Position numbers and translations under genes: made by a program. From a virus, in IMG/VR virus record IMGVR_UViG_3300045965_000135, positions 1 through 32,850 of that record: a stretch of DNA of 32,850 bases; one strand, 5' to 3'. The notes under the pieces are model-generated. The model did no database searches and had not been told where the DNA came from. It worked only from the letters and a program-made list of their open reading frames with translations. Below, one piece after another: positions 21,127-28,500 of the stretch. Each line of letters begins with the position of its first letter. Within the stretch, counting starts at the first letter, position 1.

Positions 21127-22058
21127 GACGTGCGCGGCCGCACACCGCTTGGAGGTTCAAAGAGTGGGTTCTGGAGGTGGCGGCGAAACTGCGCGGACTC
21201 AATCGCCCTGCGCACGACGCTGCCGTTGTAGGCAAGATGCAGCCGGGCGCAGCGTTCCTTCGTCGCTTCGGCGAGTTCGCTGTCGGGCAGGCCCAAGGGC
21301 AGCAGCTCTTTGAGGACCAGCGCAGTAATCACCTCGACGTTGTCGTCCGGAGTCGCATTTTCCATAGCCGAGATCGGTCGCGGCGTCTGCGCCGCAGCAC
21401 TTTCATGGCGTGCTGTACCCATCAAGTGCTGCGGTGCAGACACCGCCATCCTTCCCTGAAGCTCTTCCTGATCTCCTGATACCTGATCTCTGGTACCTGG
21501 TACCTGATCCTGATCTACTGATGTGACCCAAGGGGCTTGGCAAGCCCCTTGGGAAGGGGCTTGGGAAGGGGCTTGGGAAGGGGCTTGGGAAGGGGCTTCA
21601 GATTTCCACAGGCCCCCACGGCGACGCGGTAACTGCAATTCCGCGTGATATCGTTCGAAAAAAGGCCCTAAGTGCGGATTCGCCGGCAGTGACTCGTAGA
21701 GCTTGACAGCCCCTAATCTTCGCTTGTCAGTCAGCGCAATTGGTGTGCCATTCAGTTGCAATCTGACCCGCGCCATCTCTCGGACCCACACGTATTCCGA
21801 CGCTAGGTCGTATGACGCAAAGCCCTCTTTCGCCATGAAAGCGATCACTTTTTTGATGGCGTTTCGTGATTTCAACACCGGCAGCGAGCGCAGGATCTTC
21901 GTAAACGAGAGCTCGTAGAGGCCGATCATGTTGGCGCTCGGATTGGCCATGAGGAAGGCGCCGAGGATGACGGTGTCCTTCCCGTGCGCCTGGAAGCGGC
22001 GGCCCGTCGGCCCGTCCCAGTACGAGGGCAGCAGGATCCCGTAGGCACTTTCAGACAT
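21123..22058 (-). CDS. Replication initiator-like protein with internal iteron DNA
   Basis: A 311-residue protein. Residues 1-140 (YWDGPTGRRFQAHGKD, LSFTKILRSLPVLKSRNAIKK) resemble N-terminal winged-helix domains of phage replisome organisers. Residues 155-178 are an APSQ repeat, followed by an Asp/Gln-rich linker (VDQDQVPGTRDQVSGDQEE), and residues 238-311 form a helical C-terminal domain (VEVITALVLKELLPLG). This N-domain, low-complexity hinge, C-domain plan with repeats inside the gene is like lambda O, which binds iterons within its own gene. The ATG 22058 overlaps the HNH stop. The initiator role is inference. Confidence 0.65.
   Translation of the reverse strand: MSESAYGILLPSYWDGPTGRRFQAHGKDTVILGAFLMANPSANMIGLYELSFTKILRSLPVLKSRNAIKKVIAFMAKEGFASYDLASEYVWVREMARVRLQLNGTPIALTDKRRLGAVKLYESLPANPHLGPFFERYHAELQLPRRRGGLWKSEAPSQAPSQAPSQAPSQGACQAPWVTSVDQDQVPGTRDQVSGDQEELQGRMAVSAPQHLMGTARHESAAAQTPRPISAMENATPDDNVEVITALVLKELLPLGLPDSELAEATKERCARLHLAYNGSVVRRAIESAQFRRHLQNPLFEPPSGVRPRTS
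21468..21598. other. Candidate replication origin: iterons, palindrome and CCTGAT-rich stretch
   Basis: Within the initiator-like gene, four perfect tandem 12-bp repeats (GGGAAGGGGCTT) occupy 21551-21598. Next to them is an inverted repeat, CCAAGGGGCTT (21528-21538) with AAGCCCCTTGG (21542-21552) and a 3-base centre, which reuses the same unit. From about 21468 to 21523 lies a more A+T-rich stretch with repeated CCTGAT/GATC words. Iterons, a hairpin and an easily melted stretch are the parts of an initiator-dependent origin. Function is not shown by sequence alone. Confidence 0.55.
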
Positions 22059-22633
22059 CAGCCCGCTCCGCGATCGATCGCGTCCTCGTCAGCCGCCTTC
22101 TCATATCGCCAGTTCCGGACGCAGCCCCCGACATACCCCAAGTTCTTGACGTAGCCACGTTCGAGCGCGAGATCCATGAAGTCCCGGATCTGTTCTTTCG
22201 GACACCAGGTGAGCGCGGATACGAGCCAGTGATAATCCAGGCGATGGATCGTTTCGAGATCCTCCTGCTTCGTCCAGCCGAGCTCTGATTTCCAATACCG
22301 GACGAGTTCCCAGGCCTCGTCTTCGCGACGCGCCCGCTCGGCCGCAAGGACGGCGTTGTATTCGCGCAGTTGTCGTTCGCGTTCCAGAATCTGGATGGCT
22401 TTGTCGTGCGGATCTTCACCCGTGATCTGAACTGCCAAGGGCACATCGGCCTTGCCGTGGTTGCAGTCCCAACAGGAGGTCCGCAGGTTGATGGGATCAT
22501 CCGTGCCGCCTTCGCACACCGGCACGATGTGATCGACTTCGAGCACCACATCTGGCGATTTCCTCCCGCAGTATTGGCACGTGAAATCGTCACGCTTGAA
22601 GACCTCGAATCTCGTTCGAACGCTGATAGCCAT
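22058..22633 (-). CDS. HNH endonuclease with long helical C-terminus
   Basis: A 191-residue protein. AGGAGG lies 7 bases before ATG 22633, one of the best ribosome-binding sites in the window. HNH domain: FKRDDFTCQYCGRKSPDVV with Cys19/Cys22, VDHIVPVCEGG with Asp34-His35, Asn49, and CWDCNHGK with Cys54/Cys57 and His59. Residues 75-191 are helical and charged with aromatic-rich parts (WELVRYWKSELGW, HRLDYHWLVSAL, VGGCVRNWRYEKAADED). It may be a homing-type or replication-linked nuclease. Its stop overlaps the initiator start (TGATG). Confidence 0.88.
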   Translation of the reverse strand: MAISVRTRFEVFKRDDFTCQYCGRKSPDVVLEVDHIVPVCEGGTDDPINLRTSCWDCNHGKADVPLAVQITGEDPHDKAIQILERERQLREYNAVLAAERARREDEAWELVRYWKSELGWTKQEDLETIHRLDYHWLVSALTWCPKEQIRDFMDLALERGYVKNLGYVGGCVRNWRYEKAADEDAIDRGAG

Positions 22634-22735
22634 CGCCCCACCTCCTGTGTGGGACTCCTGATGCCAATCGGCGGGCAGGCGCGCAGGAGACGCGCTCTTC
22701 GGGCTGCAGACCCTAGCCCGCCGATATCGCCTCAC
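22634..22735. promoter_or_regulatory. Intergenic inverted repeats upstream of HNH-initiator operon
   Basis: A 102-base gap. A perfect 10-base inverted repeat (ATCGGCGGGC 22667-22676, GCCCGCCGAT 22716-22725) encloses a region that overlaps a second stem (CGGGCT 22700-22705, AGCCCG 22715-22720). There is no T tract. It may be a terminator or attenuator after the nuclease gene, or a protein-binding site controlling the HNH-initiator genes. I see no good sigma70 promoter in it. Confidence 0.4.
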
Positions 22736-24526
22736 TTACTTTTTTGTGCGCCGCACCGGCGTTACCGTCTGATAGAACCGGAAGCCCGGCCACTGCAGCG
22801 TGTCGTGATCGGCGGCCGCGCGTTTCTTCAGCGCATCGGCATCGCCGGCGAACATGGTCGACGGGATGATCGGGAGTTCGATCGCGAGCGCCCGCAACTT
22901 GGCCGCGATCATGTGCGTCGCAGGGCTCTGGCCGCCCGCCACGGTGAGATCGCCGGCCTCGACCATTTGTGCTATCTCGCGAAAGATGTCGGGCCTGGCG
23001 GCCGCCAGCAGCGCGTCTTTCATGTCCGTGATTTCCCCGGCCCAGCCTTCGCGAGTGCCCAGGCCGGCCACCTCCGCGGCGGGCGCCTGCAGGGCCGCTG
23101 GGGCTTCGATAGGCACCGGGACGGGTTCGACCGCGCGCGCTTGCTCGATGAGGTCGGCTGCGGCCGCGGGGCGGCCCGCCTGGGCCGCCTTGGCGGCCTC
23201 GTCGGCCAGGCGTCGCCGTTCGGCCGCCGCCTCGAGCGCCGCCTTCTGCTCCGCTTCCCGTTGCCGCCGATCCGCCTCGAGCTTGGCCTGGCGATCGGCC
23301 TCCTCGAGCTCGCGCTTGCGGGTCGTGTAGCGCCGAGCCGCGATCTCCCCGCCAGTCTTCCAGCCCTGGACGACGCGCCGCCGTACTGCATAGACGCGGT
23401 CCAAGTACCCCCGCGGCTTCCGGATCGCCGGCTCGAACACCGCTTCAATCGCCGCTTCCTGTTCCTTCGCGAACAAGGATTGTTCGCCGAGCCAGGCCAG
23501 TTCTTTGGCCGTGACGATGGACGCCGCCTGCATCGCTGCGGCGAACTGCTGCGCCGCCGCTTCATACGGCGCCACGGCCGCCTCGAGCATCGCCAGGTAC
23601 GCGTCGATGTCGGGTGTAATGACGAGTTCGCGAATCGCCGGCGGGCCAGTTGGCTCGGGCGGCAGCACCTCGGCACGCGCCGCCGCCGGCGGCGGTGGCT
23701 CGTCGGGCAGATCGAACACCGAGATCGGCGGAACAGGCAGCGGCGGGCCGAGGTCGGGCAAATCGAACAGCGCCGCACCCGGTAGCGGATCCTCCTCGGG
23801 TAGTTCGATGGGAGGTTCAATGGGGCGATGTGAATCAGCCATCGGGATCCTCCAGTCCGCCGTCGGCGCGGCGTACGCGCGCTCGAGGACGTCACGAAAA
23901 TCACGGGCGTCGGTCGCATCGTCGCGAAAGACGTGGACGATGTACCGGCCGTCGGCGGTGAGCTGCACCGCCCAGCGTTCGATGTCGATCGCAATCAGCT
24001 GCGGATACTGCTGGTAGAGCGCATCGAGGTAGCCGAGTGTTTGCATCCGTGCCAGCTCCGGAATCCCGGTCTTGAGGTCGAGCAGCACAATCCGCCGCCG
24101 GTCGACGCGACAGAGGAAATCGAGCTTCCCGATGTAGGGCCGCCGGCGCCGTGGCGTCAGCCCGAGGTCGCGGGAACAGACGACGCTCTCGCAGAGGATC
24201 GGTTCCACCTGGCGACTCGCGCGAAACCATCGCCAGGCGGCAAAGGGCTGCTGCACGTCCTCAGCGACGGACGATTCAACGAGGTCGTGTTCGGCGTCGT
24301 AATGGGCCGCCGCATGCACGGCCGTCCCGATCTGCGCCTTCCGCTGCAGGACGTCAGGCGGCACGCCGGCGAACCGATTCGGATAGGCGAGATCGAGCGA
24401 CTGCGTGACGCTGGGCACGCGCCGGCGATCGAGGTGATGCCGCCGGCCGACCAGGTCATACTCAGCGCCCTCGAGCCACGAGGGATTCGGCATCAGCTGC
24501 AGCATCGCGGTAAACTGTCCCGTCAT
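22736..24526 (-). CDS. PD-(D/E)XK nuclease fused to coiled-coil region
   Basis: A 596-residue protein from ATG 24526, which has AGGTGG 6 bases upstream. ATG 24562 would add 12 residues but lacks a ribosome-binding site. The N-terminal RecB/Cas4-like nuclease has GTAVHAAAHYD (His71), YIGKLDFLC (Asp136), LLDLKTG (Asp150, Lys152) and MQTLGYLDALYQQYP. A Pro-rich linker (about 240-310) follows. Then comes a helical and coiled-coil region (about 310-480, with LEEADRQAKLEADRRQREAEQ) like small proteins usually encoded separately beside recT, and a C-terminus with THMIAAKLRALAIELP. It is likely the exonuclease that makes 3' single strands for RecT. The fusion is unusual. Confidence 0.82.
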   Translation of the reverse strand: MTGQFTAMLQLMPNPSWLEGAEYDLVGRRHHLDRRRVPSVTQSLDLAYPNRFAGVPPDVLQRKAQIGTAVHAAAHYDAEHDLVESSVAEDVQQPFAAWRWFRASRQVEPILCESVVCSRDLGLTPRRRRPYIGKLDFLCRVDRRRIVLLDLKTGIPELARMQTLGYLDALYQQYPQLIAIDIERWAVQLTADGRYIVHVFRDDATDARDFRDVLERAYAAPTADWRIPMADSHRPIEPPIELPEEDPLPGAALFDLPDLGPPLPVPPISVFDLPDEPPPPAAARAEVLPPEPTGPPAIRELVITPDIDAYLAMLEAAVAPYEAAAQQFAAAMQAASIVTAKELAWLGEQSLFAKEQEAAIEAVFEPAIRKPRGYLDRVYAVRRRVVQGWKTGGEIAARRYTTRKRELEEADRQAKLEADRRQREAEQKAALEAAAERRRLADEAAKAAQAGRPAAAADLIEQARAVEPVPVPIEAPAALQAPAAEVAGLGTREGWAGEITDMKDALLAAARPDIFREIAQMVEAGDLTVAGGQSPATHMIAAKLRALAIELPIIPSTMFAGDADALKKRAAADHDTLQWPGFRFYQTVTPVRRTKK

Positions 24527-24623
24527 GCTGTCCCACCTGTCGCCACGCCAACTCGACGCCATGATCTGGATCGGACTGGCCTTGATGCTGCTCGCCGCCG
24601 TCCTCTACGCATGGAAATCCTGA
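24525..24623 (+). CDS. Tiny membrane protein, plus strand
   Basis: A 32-residue ORF, MLSHLSPRQLDAMIWIGLAL then MLLAAVLYAWKS. It has one transmembrane helix near the C-terminus. Its ATG overlaps, on the other strand, the proposed ATG of the nuclease (CATG at 24524-24527), so the two start divergently from the same bases. No strong ribosome-binding site is seen. The only support is its hydrophobic pattern and the absence of any minus-strand gene from 24527 to 24729. Confidence 0.45.
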   Translation: MLSHLSPRQLDAMIWIGLALMLLAAVLYAWKS

Positions 24624-24733
24624 TCGGCGTTCTGGGACTCATCATTTCGATCCTCGGCCTCTTTTCCCGCACCGATCAGCTCCTGCGCGAGATTCGCGAC
24701 CTGCTGCGCGAGATTCGCGACCACCAGCGTTAA
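24611..24733 (+). CDS. Tiny membrane-anchored amphipathic-helix protein, plus strand
   Basis: A 40-residue ORF. The N-terminus is a hydrophobic helix (MEILIGVLGLIISILGLF), followed by an amphipathic heptad-like repeat (LLREIRDLLREIRD). The repeat comes from an 18-bp duplication (CTGCGCGAGATTCGCGAC at 24683 and 24704). It overlaps the preceding tiny ORF by 13 bases. Its TAA overlaps the TAA of the convergent gene at the palindrome TTAA (24730-24733). The layout resembles holin-like or membrane-tethered oligomers. Function unknown. Confidence 0.55.
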   Translation: MEILIGVLGLIISILGLFSRTDQLLREIRDLLREIRDHQR

Positions 24734-24951
24734 TCCGCCTGAATGGTGATGGCCAATTCCTCGCAGAGTTGTTCGACGGTCCAGCCCGCCTGCACGGCAT
24801 CGGTGACGACGTCATCGAAGGCGCCCGACTCGACGCCGAGCTCACACGTGAGGCCGTATTCGATGACGGCGAGCGCGTCATAGAGCCCACGCCCGGCCGA
24901 GAGCAGGTCGTGCACGCGCCGCGCGGCGTCCGCCGTCAGTGTCGTTTTCAT
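24730..24951 (-). CDS. Small helical protein, unknown
   Basis: A 73-residue protein, ATG 24951 overlapping the recT stop (ATGA). It is acidic and helical: MKTTLTADAARRVHDLLSAG, YDALAVIEYGLTCELGVE, and GWTVEQLCEELAITIQ at the end. It resembles small phage proteins in recombination or early modules that have no known role. Translation is probably coupled to RecT. Confidence 0.65.
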   Translation of the reverse strand: MKTTLTADAARRVHDLLSAGRGLYDALAVIEYGLTCELGVESGAFDDVVTDAVQAGWTVEQLCEELAITIQAD

Positions 24952-26069
24952 GATTCGAGCGCGGTGAGTTTCCGCCGGCCCTGCGTGTCGGCCGGGTCCG
25001 CGGTGATCGTGCGCAACTGCCCCTTCGCCGCCACGAGCTGTGCGCCGAGCGCGGCATCGCGGGTCCAGACGCGCAGGCCGCCCTGCGTGAACGCGGCCCA
25101 CCCAGTGCCTACCGGCGCGACATCCACGATGCGATCGATCACCGTGCCGGTCGCCGGCGGCGGCGGCTGGGATTGTTGTGATGATGATGATGATGATGAT
25201 GATGACGTCGCGACCGAGGCGCGTTGTGGCATCTCGATGACCTCGCCCGTCTCCTCGTCGATGCTGTCCCCCTCGAGCACCGCGGTGGCCTCGGCCTGCG
25301 GATCGGCGAGCAGCGCCAGATCCTGCGGCAACCCGGCCTCGGCGGCATCGTCCAGGCCAGCGGCTCGCTGGATCTCGACCGACATCGGCGCCAGCTTCAG
25401 CAGTTGCTTCAGGCTGGTCTTCTTCCACATCCACGCTTCATCGGTGAACCAGGGCGAATCCCGCTTGCCAAACTTGATGCCGGCCTGATAGGCCTGCGAG
25501 CGGTCCCGAATGGCGTAGACCTGGCGGCGATTCATGACGTTGAGGTCATAGCCGCCGTCTTTCAAGCGATAGAACGAATAGGCGTAGACCAGCGCGCCTG
25601 GATCCCCGTCGCCCTCGAACGGCACGTGGTCGACGCTGGGCGACAGGCCGCGAATCTGCTTGAACGCATCCCGCTCGTACACGGCATCGGCACCGATCGT
25701 CGACACCTCACCGGAGCGCCGCGCCAACGTGATCAGGCCCCGGTAGCCGATCTGGAATTGCGCCTCGAGGACGTTCTTTTTCTTGTTGTCGTACGGAATC
25801 AGATACGCCTGGCCGAGGAACCCATCGGGCACGAGGCCGAGCTGGGCGCACTGCAGGACGGCCCCGAGAAACGAGATGCTCGAGCACTGCGCCAGCTTCG
25901 GATTCCGCTGCACCGCCGTCAGCACCACGCGCATGAAATACGCCGGTGTGATGTGCCGCGGCAGGGCGGCGAGGATTTCGGCCTGCTTGTCCTGCAACAA
26001 ATGGCGCACCGTGTAGGGCTTCGCGGGGGCCGGCTCTGTTTTGGCGGGCACGGGGGCGGTAGGTGTCAT
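24948..26069 (-). CDS. recT: RecT single-strand annealing protein
   Basis: A 373-residue protein. The core matches the RecT family: LPRHITPAYFMRVVLTAVQRNP, SSISFLGAVLQCAQLGLVPDG, GQAYLIPYDN, QFQIGYRGLITLARRSG, then PWFTDEAWMWKKTSLKQLLKL. RecT coats single strands and anneals or invades homologous DNA. The partner nuclease is the fusion protein encoded further downstream. The C-terminal third is extended, with a run of nine TCA Ser codons, then QQ and PPPP, and a beta-rich domain that is not part of the usual family. Confidence 0.93.
   Translation of the reverse strand: MTPTAPVPAKTEPAPAKPYTVRHLLQDKQAEILAALPRHITPAYFMRVVLTAVQRNPKLAQCSSISFLGAVLQCAQLGLVPDGFLGQAYLIPYDNKKKNVLEAQFQIGYRGLITLARRSGEVSTIGADAVYERDAFKQIRGLSPSVDHVPFEGDGDPGALVYAYSFYRLKDGGYDLNVMNRRQVYAIRDRSQAYQAGIKFGKRDSPWFTDEAWMWKKTSLKQLLKLAPMSVEIQRAAGLDDAAEAGLPQDLALLADPQAEATAVLEGDSIDEETGEVIEMPQRASVATSSSSSSSSSQQSQPPPPATGTVIDRIVDVAPVGTGWAAFTQGGLRVWTRDAALGAQLVAAKGQLRTITADPADTQGRRKLTALES
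25179..25205. repeat. Trinucleotide microsatellite (TGA)9 within recT
   Basis: Nine perfect TGA units on the plus strand, read as TCA (Ser) codons in recT. It marks a flexible linker between the RecT core and its C-terminal extension. Its length could vary by slippage without shifting the frame. Confidence 0.9.
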
Positions 26070-26075
26070 TGCCGA

Positions 26076-26726
26076 TCACTCCTCAGGTAAATCGAAGGCG
26101 TAGAGATCAACACCCACGACTTGGGTGCGAGTCCTGGCGCCAACTTTGCTAGAGAGCGCTTCCGCCGTCCGTTTCCACTGATCCCTTTCCAGCCGCGCCA
26201 CGTGTGAAGCCAAACGTTCTTGCTCCAGTTCGGCGGCGAGAAACGCCTGCAGTGATGGATCGCGCTTCACATATTCCGACCACACAACTCGATCGGCGAT
26301 TCCGTCTGCGGGCTTCGTTTGTGCCTGATTCCACCAGTCAGCGAAACGCTGCCGATATGCCTCAATGGACAGCGTCTCAGCCTTCAGTAATCCCGCGTTT
26401 GGTTCAGAGAAAAAGACAGTCAGTTCTACGCTTTCCAGTCCTTCACACTGGCGTACAAGCCAGACGGTCGTGCGCGGTTGCCTGGCGAGATCGGACAGCG
26501 CCCACCATTGCCCGTTCGAACACTCCTCACGGGGACGTTTGAATTCTTGGAACAGAAATCGCCGCGATAGTCCGTCATGAGTGAGCGCACGGACCACTAG
26601 CCGATCGATGTCCGTAAAGGAGCTGCCGCGATGCCCGATGCCGGCGAGGACGCTATCAAACCAATTCGAAATCGGATCCAGATCGTAGTTACACTCCGGA
26701 CAATGGCTGCCTCGCAATTGCGTCAC
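26076..26726 (-). CDS. Small PD-(D/E)XK-like nuclease with zinc knuckle
   Basis: A 216-residue protein. The GTG start at 26726 forms GTGA with the methyltransferase stop, and GTG 26738 is possible. The N-terminus has CPEC (Cys9/12). Then SSFTDIDRLVV (Asp39/41) and FLFQEFKRPREE (Glu61-x-Lys63), followed by GQWWALSDLARQ, follow the D...E-x-K...Q order of PD-(D/E)XK nucleases such as the VRR type. The C-terminal half is helical. It is likely a recombination or host-DNA nuclease. The family assignment is inference from motif order. Confidence 0.6.
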   Translation of the reverse strand: MTQLRGSHCPECNYDLDPISNWFDSVLAGIGHRGSSFTDIDRLVVRALTHDGLSRRFLFQEFKRPREECSNGQWWALSDLARQPRTTVWLVRQCEGLESVELTVFFSEPNAGLLKAETLSIEAYRQRFADWWNQAQTKPADGIADRVVWSEYVKRDPSLQAFLAAELEQERLASHVARLERDQWKRTAEALSSKVGARTRTQVVGVDLYAFDLPEE

Positions 26727-27427
26727 GGCTTCACCCACACCACGCCAAACGGTTCAAACTCCCGCTGAAATGCTGCGATGTCCGTGCCGAGATAGAGCAC
26801 CGCCTGGCCCTGTAACGGCGCGGCGGTGTCCTTCTTCGGATGCCAGAAGCGAATGCGACCCTGCGGGAAGCACACGGCCGAGGCCACTTCCGCTAAGGCG
26901 CGGAACCAGACTGTTTCTGTCGCGTTGTTGACGAGCGCCAGCGCCGCGGGCACATCGCCCGTTTGCACACTAGCCGAGAGCTTTTCTGCGAATTGTTCGA
27001 TCAGCGGTTGCACGTACGGCGGGTTCATCCAGACGCGACCGGTCCAGACTTTCGTGAGCCCGTCATCTCTCGCGCTATAGAACCGTGTTGCCTTGATAAT
27101 GCGATTCGCCTCGGCCGTCGATGCGGGATCGAGATCGATCGCACCGAGCACGCGGCGAGCGGCCTCGATGTAGTCGCCAGGCGTGAACCATTCCGTCTCG
27201 CCGGCGTTCTGGCCAACATGTGCAATGGATTCGAATTCGAGGATCTTCGAATACTTCGCCATCGCCGCCGCATATGCCGCTTCAAACTGCTCCGGCTCAC
27301 CGAGCTTCTGCCGCCAGCGGGAGATTTCCATAAGACTCGTGCCTAATTGCCGCGCAATCTCTTCAGCCGTTCCTGAAAAAGAGATAACCGACCCGTTATC
27401 TCTTTTTGCCACGACCGCGCCTCCCAT
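26723..27427 (-). CDS. Phage DNA N6-adenine methyltransferase with N-terminal helix-turn-helix
   Basis: A 234-residue protein. Residues 15-45 (ISFSGTAEEIARQLGTSLMEISRWRQKLG) form a helix-turn-helix. Residues 79-234 match phage Dam-type methyltransferases: EWFTPGDYIEAARRVLG, IDLDPAST, the catalytic NPPY at 135-138 (VWMNPPYVQPLIEQF) and a final GVVWVKP. It would methylate adenine, with recognition site unknown, to mark or protect phage DNA. ATG 27427 lies inside the upstream gene's 3' end, a 32-base overlap. Confidence 0.85.
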   Translation of the reverse strand: MGGAVVAKRDNGSVISFSGTAEEIARQLGTSLMEISRWRQKLGEPEQFEAAYAAAMAKYSKILEFESIAHVGQNAGETEWFTPGDYIEAARRVLGAIDLDPASTAEANRIIKATRFYSARDDGLTKVWTGRVWMNPPYVQPLIEQFAEKLSASVQTGDVPAALALVNNATETVWFRALAEVASAVCFPQGRIRFWHPKKDTAAPLQGQAVLYLGTDIAAFQREFEPFGVVWVKP

Positions 27428-27647
27428 GATTGGTCCCCGGCCCCTGCGTATCCCACCAGGCCACGAATTCCGCTTGTGCCTCGAGTTTGGCGCGAATGGC
27501 TTTCTCGAGGCCGGTCGCATCCTTTGCACGGGCATAATGCTTTTCGATGCCTTCGAGCACGGCGATCGTCTTGACGCCCTTCTGCGGGTTGTACTTCGAG
27601 AGATCGCCTCGGGGCTGACGCATCGGATGTTGAGCGGGTTTTCTCAC
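27396..27647 (-). CDS. Small basic protein, unknown
   Basis: An 83-residue protein if started at GTG 27647, or 75 if at ATG 27623. Neither has a strong ribosome-binding site. The central RPRGDLSKYNPQ-like segment (QPRGDLSKYNPQKGVKTIAV) and EKHYARAKDATGLEKAIRAKLEAQAEF look conserved, and the tail is Arg/Lys-rich (GRRGRGKKR). It may bind nucleic acid. No family is recognised. It overlaps the methyltransferase start by 32 bases. Confidence 0.6.
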   Translation of the reverse strand: MRKPAQHPMRQPRGDLSKYNPQKGVKTIAVLEGIEKHYARAKDATGLEKAIRAKLEAQAEFVAWWDTQGPGTNHGRRGRGKKR

Positions 27648-27655
27648 TGGAGCGG

Positions 27656-27820
27656 TTACCAACAAATCAACCGGTACCGTCCGTCGTGCTTCTGCCGGAT
27701 AAACCGATGCCCCGTGCGCAGCCCACACCAGATCTGCCCGAGCCGCCGCGCCACACGCGCCCACCAGCCGAACGCCTGGCACGGCAGATAGGCACGGGCA
27801 TGGGTCGCACTCCTCAGCAC
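27656..27820 (-). CDS. Hidden small basic protein (GTG start), unknown
   Basis: A 54-residue ORF filling a gap of about 200 bases. GTG 27820 has AGGAG exactly 6 bases upstream, 15 bases after the previous stop. The product is basic and aromatic: YLPCQAFGWWARVARRLGQI, then GHRFIRQKHDGRYRLICW. The C-terminal HRF-x8-GRYRL pattern looks like a small beta hairpin seen in phage early proteins. Support comes from the ribosome-binding site, the operon fit and the protein-like composition. Confidence 0.55.
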   Translation of the reverse strand: MLRSATHARAYLPCQAFGWWARVARRLGQIWCGLRTGHRFIRQKHDGRYRLICW

Positions 27821-27835
27821 ACGCGACTCCTGGCG

Positions 27836-28144
27836 TCAGACGGTGGAATGATCGAGACGGTCGCCGCAGACCGAACACGGCAGCGTGGCGTAATGGCTCT
27901 CGGCGAACACCGGGCTGTGGCGCGGTGTCGGTTGCGTCGGCGCACAGGCTCGGCAATACAGCGCGCCGCCGTGCACCTGGCCCTTTTCGTACCAGCCGAC
28001 CTGCACGGCCGGCGCGATCGGTTCGGCGAAGCCGAGGCCCATCACCTCGCCGACGCGTTGCGTCCACCGGTCCTCGGCCGCGGCATCGGCATCCTCGCGC
28101 CGGCGCCGGCGGATGGCGGCGCGTTGGCGATCACTGAGCGTCAT
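27836..28144 (-). CDS. Small zinc-binding-like protein, unknown
   Basis: A 102-residue protein with ATG 28144 overlapping the upstream stop (ATGA). The first 35 residues are a charged helix (RQRAAIRRRRREDADAAAEDRW). The second half has CRAC and CSVC pairs separated by about 24 residues (YCRACAPTQPTP, LPCSVCGDRLD), suggesting one zinc site. It probably binds nucleic acid or a protein partner. No family is recognised. It is part of the early leftward operon. Confidence 0.6.
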   Translation of the reverse strand: MTLSDRQRAAIRRRRREDADAAAEDRWTQRVGEVMGLGFAEPIAPAVQVGWYEKGQVHGGALYCRACAPTQPTPRHSPVFAESHYATLPCSVCGDRLDHSTV

Positions 28145-28500
28145 CGGCGCCCTCGTGCGGATGCCTGCGCTCGGCCGGCGATATCGCGGCGCTGCGCCTC
28201 GAGGTGATCGTCAATCACACCCAGCCGCACCAACGTCGATGTGCCGCGTTTGATAATCGGAAGATCGTGCCGCTTGACGTAGCAGTACGCCGCGTTCGCT
28301 GGGTCGGGACTGTCGGACGCGGTATAGCGCAGATACTCGGCCAACTCCTTCATCGTCAGCAGGCGCGATCGTCGCTCGGCCTCGGCCCGCGCGATCGCCG
28401 GGTCGACAGGCGGCGTAGACCTGGCGGGTGCCGGCACGCTGCGGGGCCTCGTCGTGCGCAGCGGAGCCACGGCGACGGGAAAGCGGACGCGCGGTTTCAT
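28141..28500 (-). CDS. Excisionase/MerR-like helix-turn-helix protein
   Basis: A 119-residue protein with ATG 28500 overlapping the repressor stop (ATGA). The N-terminus is basic and Pro-rich (residues 1-45). Then LLTMKELAEYLRYTASDSPD, AAYCYVKRHDLPIIKRGTSTLVR resembles the helix-turn-helix-wing of excisionase-type proteins (HTH_17), in which the wing ends with a short strand and LV-R. It could be the excision factor for the integrase or an early regulator. It is the second gene from the leftward promoter. Confidence 0.65.
   Translation of the reverse strand: MKPRVRFPVAVAPLRTTRPRSVPAPARSTPPVDPAIARAEAERRSRLLTMKELAEYLRYTASDSPDPANAAYCYVKRHDLPIIKRGTSTLVRLGVIDDHLEAQRRDIAGRAQASARGRR

Noticed and set aside
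21551-21598. Tandem 12-bp repeats as a CRISPR array
   Set aside because: There are no spacers between units and the array lies inside a coding frame (APSQ repeats).
25139-25348. Minus-strand ORF with a run of His residues resembling a His tag
   Set aside because: It is another frame of the (TCA)9 microsatellite inside recT. The recT frame is clearly the coding one.
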